Translations under genes and position numbers: made by a program | Shown here: piece by piece, positions 60,359 through 64,000 of the stretch | How the letters are laid out: every line of letters starts with the position of its first letter | Position numbering within the stretch: the first letter of the stretch is position 1 | NCBI GenBank assembly: GCA_002104935.1 | Contig: MCGT01000006.1 | Coordinates: 914,914 to 978,913 of the forward strand | Length of the DNA: 64,000 bases | Reading direction: 5' to 3' | Source of the DNA: Hesseltinella vesiculosa | Taxonomy: Eukaryota; Mucoromycota; Mucoromycetes; Mucorales; Cunninghamellaceae | Notes under the pieces: model-generated | The model's input: only the letters and a program-made list of their open reading frames with translations | Database searches by the model: none | Told to the model about the DNA's origin: nothing

Positions 60359-63249
60359 ATGGCCCGTACCAAGCAGAGTAGAAAAAGAAGACAAAATACG
60401 CCTTCTACGTCACGTATGACCAAGCATAATACATATGAATTGTCTTTTCGATAGCGCCGTTATCTAATCGCTTTTCTCATCAGGCCCTGTCAAGCGACAA
60501 ACACGAAACAAAACAAGGAATGTAACAAAAAGAAGACAGAATGCTGATGAAAAAGCAGCAAAGCGTACCGGGAGAGATGAGCGATTCAAGATCATCAAGT
60601 CGCCTATGTCCCTACCGCATACTCTCTCAACGTGCACAAGGGAACCAATTGCTTGGTGGAAGAGACCAAGACACTCACGATCAAGCATGGACTGTACCCA
60701 TTATTGAAATCGCTACGCAAAGCCGAGAAAGAAATTATTATGGATGGCCTTCAAGCAGTTGTTGATTTTAATCGTCGTGTGTTGATTTGCAGTCACCTTT
60801 TTATCCTAGATTACTTCAACTCCTGCCTCACCAATGGCCTGGATATCCCTCTAGTGTACCTGGACTATCGGTTTGTCAATGGTGTGTTTCAGCTTGTCAT
60901 TGGCCGATCTTGGTTGAACGCCTCTCTCATCACTCAAGAAGTCTGTCAGCACATTGAAGAATCATTTCCCGCATTTCTGATTCAGCATCCTAGTATCCAC
61001 TGCCCACTGGTCCCTTCTACCATGCTTGGGAAACGCCCGCCCTATTGGATTTTCCAAGATTTTAACTTCTACGGCCCCGCACGTATGCCTCCAGCATGGC
61101 GAATCATGTCGTCAAGGTTTACGACCAAGCCTACATCGGCTACTTGCACGCTCGCCTTACTCGTTCCATCCCAGTAAGTAGCTCAAATAACCCTCCACCT
61201 CTAACAGATCATCTTTTTTTTTTTTTTTTTTTTTTTTGCAATAGGAACTTAATCGCTTTCAAGTTGGAGCCCTTGCGGATTTCGTGTTTGACACGTGTGC
61301 ACAAAACCAAGACTTTGAACCAGTTTGGTCGACGATCTATGTTGAAGATTCTATCGACCATGCTATGGTGGATGCCAAGGTCGACACTGCTTTGAACGAA
61401 TTGATAGACGAGACTTGGGACAGATGGACACAACTCGCCATTCGTATTGAACAAGAAGGACCCTTGCCACAGCAAGACGCGGGTGAGGACAACCAAGACG
61501 ACGAGGACAACCAAGAAGAGGATGACAACCAAGAAGAGGATGACAACCTCTCGGTCAGCACAGCCACAGCCATGTCCATCGACACTATCTCAACCCTTGG
61601 CATCTCGCGCCTTGATGTTGCTACTGGCCCTTATACCTTGCCGCCGCTAGCTGATCCATCTCTCTCAACTGACAACGCTATTCGTAGCCAGGCTCCTCCA
61701 TCTGCGTCTATTACAACGACAACGATCACCCGGTATCCGCACCTGTTTATCAAGATTCTATTTGATGTGTTGTGCAGCTTGGAGCGCCTAAATGAAGATC
61801 AACACACCGCACCGGTGCCACAAACCTCTGTTCATTGGAATTGGACACATCACCAGCTCTCTGAAATGCATGACTGGAGTTATCTGAACCATCACCAGCG
61901 GTCAAAGCTCGTCCGTAGTATATCCAAATCCATCAACAGCAACACTCCAGTGGACATTGAACGACTGCCTCGTGTCTTTTCTCAGCAATCCCCAAAAAAA
62001 GTGACCACGCTTGTGGCCGAAACGCAACGAGCTCTTGCTTCTGGCATATTCTGATCCGGAGCATACCTTGTGTCACCAAAAGCGCGTCTTTTCTCGGTCC
62101 TCCCCACACCGTCTCTCACCCGAGAATTCATTCAAGTCTCCCACGATTCTCTTGGTGAAATCATGCGCCATTTCGGATTAGAACACTACGCTTCCCCAAA
62201 AAATGAAAAGTTTTCTACTCCGTTCGCATTGATGACGGAGGGGCAGATGGGGCAATTGATCGTACCTCAAGCGATTCGCCCAGTTGCTGGACAAGTGCAT
62301 GACAATTTCAAGATCCTGAACTTGAAAAGGATCCATAGTGGGTAAGTGTGAAACAAAGAGATAAAAAAAAGGTGAGAGCATTGCCGGAAAAAAGGTATCT
62401 CACGTTTCATTTTCTAGTCGCGGAATCTTCCTCAATCAGCAGTACACTGATGACTATTCCGTTTGCGTTCCATTCAAAAAGATGTCCGGTGCATCGATCG
62501 ACCAATTTCTTCGACTGACCGACATTAGCCCTGTGGCCATGCAGCAAATGGACGTTTGGGGTATAGATCCTGGCGTCACCGACATCTTTGTAGCGTCAAA
62601 CTCCTCCGATCCCCGCCGCCGCCGTGCTTACCTCTCCCCAGCGGACCTTCCAGATGAACCATTGCTAGCCACACCGCCGAACCCAAGGCATCAGATCCGC
62701 CGCTTTTCCAGTGCTGAATATTATGTCAAAGCTGGCTACCGAAAAACCGTCGCAATTATCAAAGCCTGGAAGCAGCAGCACGGCATCACTGAAATTGAGT
62801 CGTCCTTTGGATCGCCAAAAACATCAGTGCGCCAAAACATCACTGCCTACATCACTGAAAAGCTACGCCATTTGGATCGCTTGCTCTTATTTTATGGCCA
62901 AGACATTCAGCAGCTCCGCTTCTTGAACTACAGGGGCGCGCAGCTCGTTAACCACGAACTGGTCGAGATATTTGTCGACGGTGGTCGCAAGTACGGATCC
63001 CATGCCTCCAACTGTAATAGCCACGACACATACATGAGCCGGCTAAATGAAGATGGCAGTTTTAAGAGTCGTCCGCGTCAGCATGCCCATCCCTCCCCTC
63101 CTCAGCCGAGGTAATGTCAAAACCAACAAAAAAAAAACTGACCTTTTTTTTTCAGCGAGACAAGAAATGGAAATTGGCGTCCCTTGCCTTTCCAACCATC
63201 CACCCAGATACCCCTTCTGTGCATTGGTGATGGAAGATTTGGCAAATGA
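60359..63249 (+). pseudogene. Fanzor/TnpB-like RuvC nuclease gene, inactivated
   Basis: Relic of a protein resembling the Fanzor (eukaryotic TnpB) family. The ATG at 60359 starts a very basic N-terminus (MARTKQSRKRRQN...), joined in phase to 60484 by a short intron, an NLS-like feature of Fanzors. Conserved-looking blocks follow: TLTIKHGLYPLL, FNRRVLICSHLFILDYF, YWIFQDFNFYGPARMPPAWRIM, WNWTHHQLSEMHDWSYLN, then WGIDPGVTDIFVAS with the RuvC-I Asp at 62566-62568, RRFSSAEYYVKAGY, a long helix, and LLCIGDGRFG, a RuvC-II-like motif. Damage: frame changes near 60620 and 61110, an in-frame TGA at 62052-62054, and a TGA at 63247-63249 right after the RuvC-II-like motif. No zinc finger or RuvC-III motif follows. 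Introns at 61174-61244, 62342-62417 and 63111-63155 are canonical. Family assignment is by motif memory only. Confidence 0.6.
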
Positions 63250-64000
63250 CGAAAAAAATACTGCAGTGTTTGCACGCTTTTTTTTTTGTCTAACGTGTTA
63301 AACAAGTTTTCCTTTTTTGGACTTCTGGTATCACAACTGAAAAAAGCGCTGCGTCCGACCTAACCCTGTTTGGTTTTTTCTGACACTGCTCAGAATATAC
63401 ACATCAAGGCGAAACTGTTGAATGCCAAGGACCATGGCAAGACAATGTTTACGGCTACCAAAAGGTCCACTGAAGAATATTGATGATGCCTGTCATTGGA
63501 AGCACGGTTCCTTTGCCGTCCAAATACAATAAGAAGATCGCGTTCATGCAAGACTGGAAAGGCACGATGAATGAGTCACTGACTTCTTTGTCCTCTAAAT
63601 CATTGGTTGAAGCCATGGCCACTGCATCAACAGAGCAAGCGTCCTCCTCCTCTGCTTGTCCTTACCTACCGACCCATCTTCTTCCTCACCTCCACCTGAC
63701 ACAAAGATCCTGATTTGTACAATGGTATGATGGAAACCAGGCTGCTTCAAAAAAAAAACAGCTGCAGGAACTAACTTTTTTTTTTTTTGCGTCAGATGAA
63801 CTGTAATATTTGTCCCTACCGCTGCCCTTTGCCACCCTGATGAACTGAGTCGAGAAATGACGTTTCTGCGCTTCCACCTCCTGCTCGAGCGTTGACGTAC
63901 TGTACAGTTTATCCTCCATTCCAATACCTCTAGCTGGTAGCAATTAAATGTTCGTCTCATGCTTTATTTAAAAATAGGAATTATTGGGTGATTGGAGATG
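63250..64000. other. Unassigned end of window
   Basis: Some intron-like signals (GTATGA near 63726, CAG near 63797) and a short CNICPYRC reading at about 63800 hint at exons, but frames do not join into a recognisable protein. It may be more of the mobile-element relic or a neighbouring gene running off the window. Confidence 0.3.

Overview
This is eukaryotic nuclear DNA from a filamentous fungus. Almost every gene is split by short introns (about 45-110 nt) with GTAAGN-type donors, a CTCAC/CTGAC-like branch site, a long T tract and a TAG/CAG acceptor. The gene content and a damaged Fanzor/TnpB-like element fit an early-diverging mould of the Mucoromycota (Mucorales-like); genus and species cannot be read from the window. 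I built gene models by joining reading frames at splice sites and checking that intron phases agree. Summed exon lengths that divide by three support most models.

Layout, 1-34 kb: an MFS transporter (minus, cut by the window start), SRP72 (plus), GAR transformylase (minus) with possible upstream coding exons, a C2-domain diacylglycerol-lipase-like enzyme (minus), class II fructose-bisphosphate aldolase (minus), an importin-7/8-type karyopherin (plus), a long F-box/LRR protein with a disordered tail (plus), a B56-type PP2A regulatory subunit (plus) and Mediator subunit 12 (plus). These are compact housekeeping genes of the secretory pathway, purine synthesis, glycolysis, nuclear import and transcription.

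34-45 kb: an aldo-keto reductase and a complete pyruvate decarboxylase are followed by a segmental duplication. Each of two diverged blocks (about 37.76-40.35 and 42.15-44.79 kb) carries two small genes for cysteine-free secreted proteins of about 110 mature residues. A decayed pyruvate decarboxylase fragment lies between the blocks, as expected if a unit of PDC plus two secreted genes was duplicated in tandem and the second PDC was lost. This family is the best candidate here for something not yet described.

45-59 kb: a 46-residue membrane microprotein with an 18-nt exon, SmG, a CLPTM1-family ER membrane protein, a membrane-anchored GH29 alpha-L-fucosidase, a cysteine-motif protein of unknown function, a CDK9/Bur1-type kinase, an unknown acidic/basic protein and a long-chain acyl-CoA synthetase.

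59-64 kb: AT-rich, repeat-bearing DNA leads into a mobile-element relic: a Fanzor/TnpB-like nuclease gene with NLS-like N-terminus and RuvC-I motif, broken by frameshifts and in-frame stops.

Other points of note: four GC-AG introns all using GCAAGT, and two conserved genes (importin, CLPTM1) with single-nucleotide indels that look like assembly errors or young lesions.
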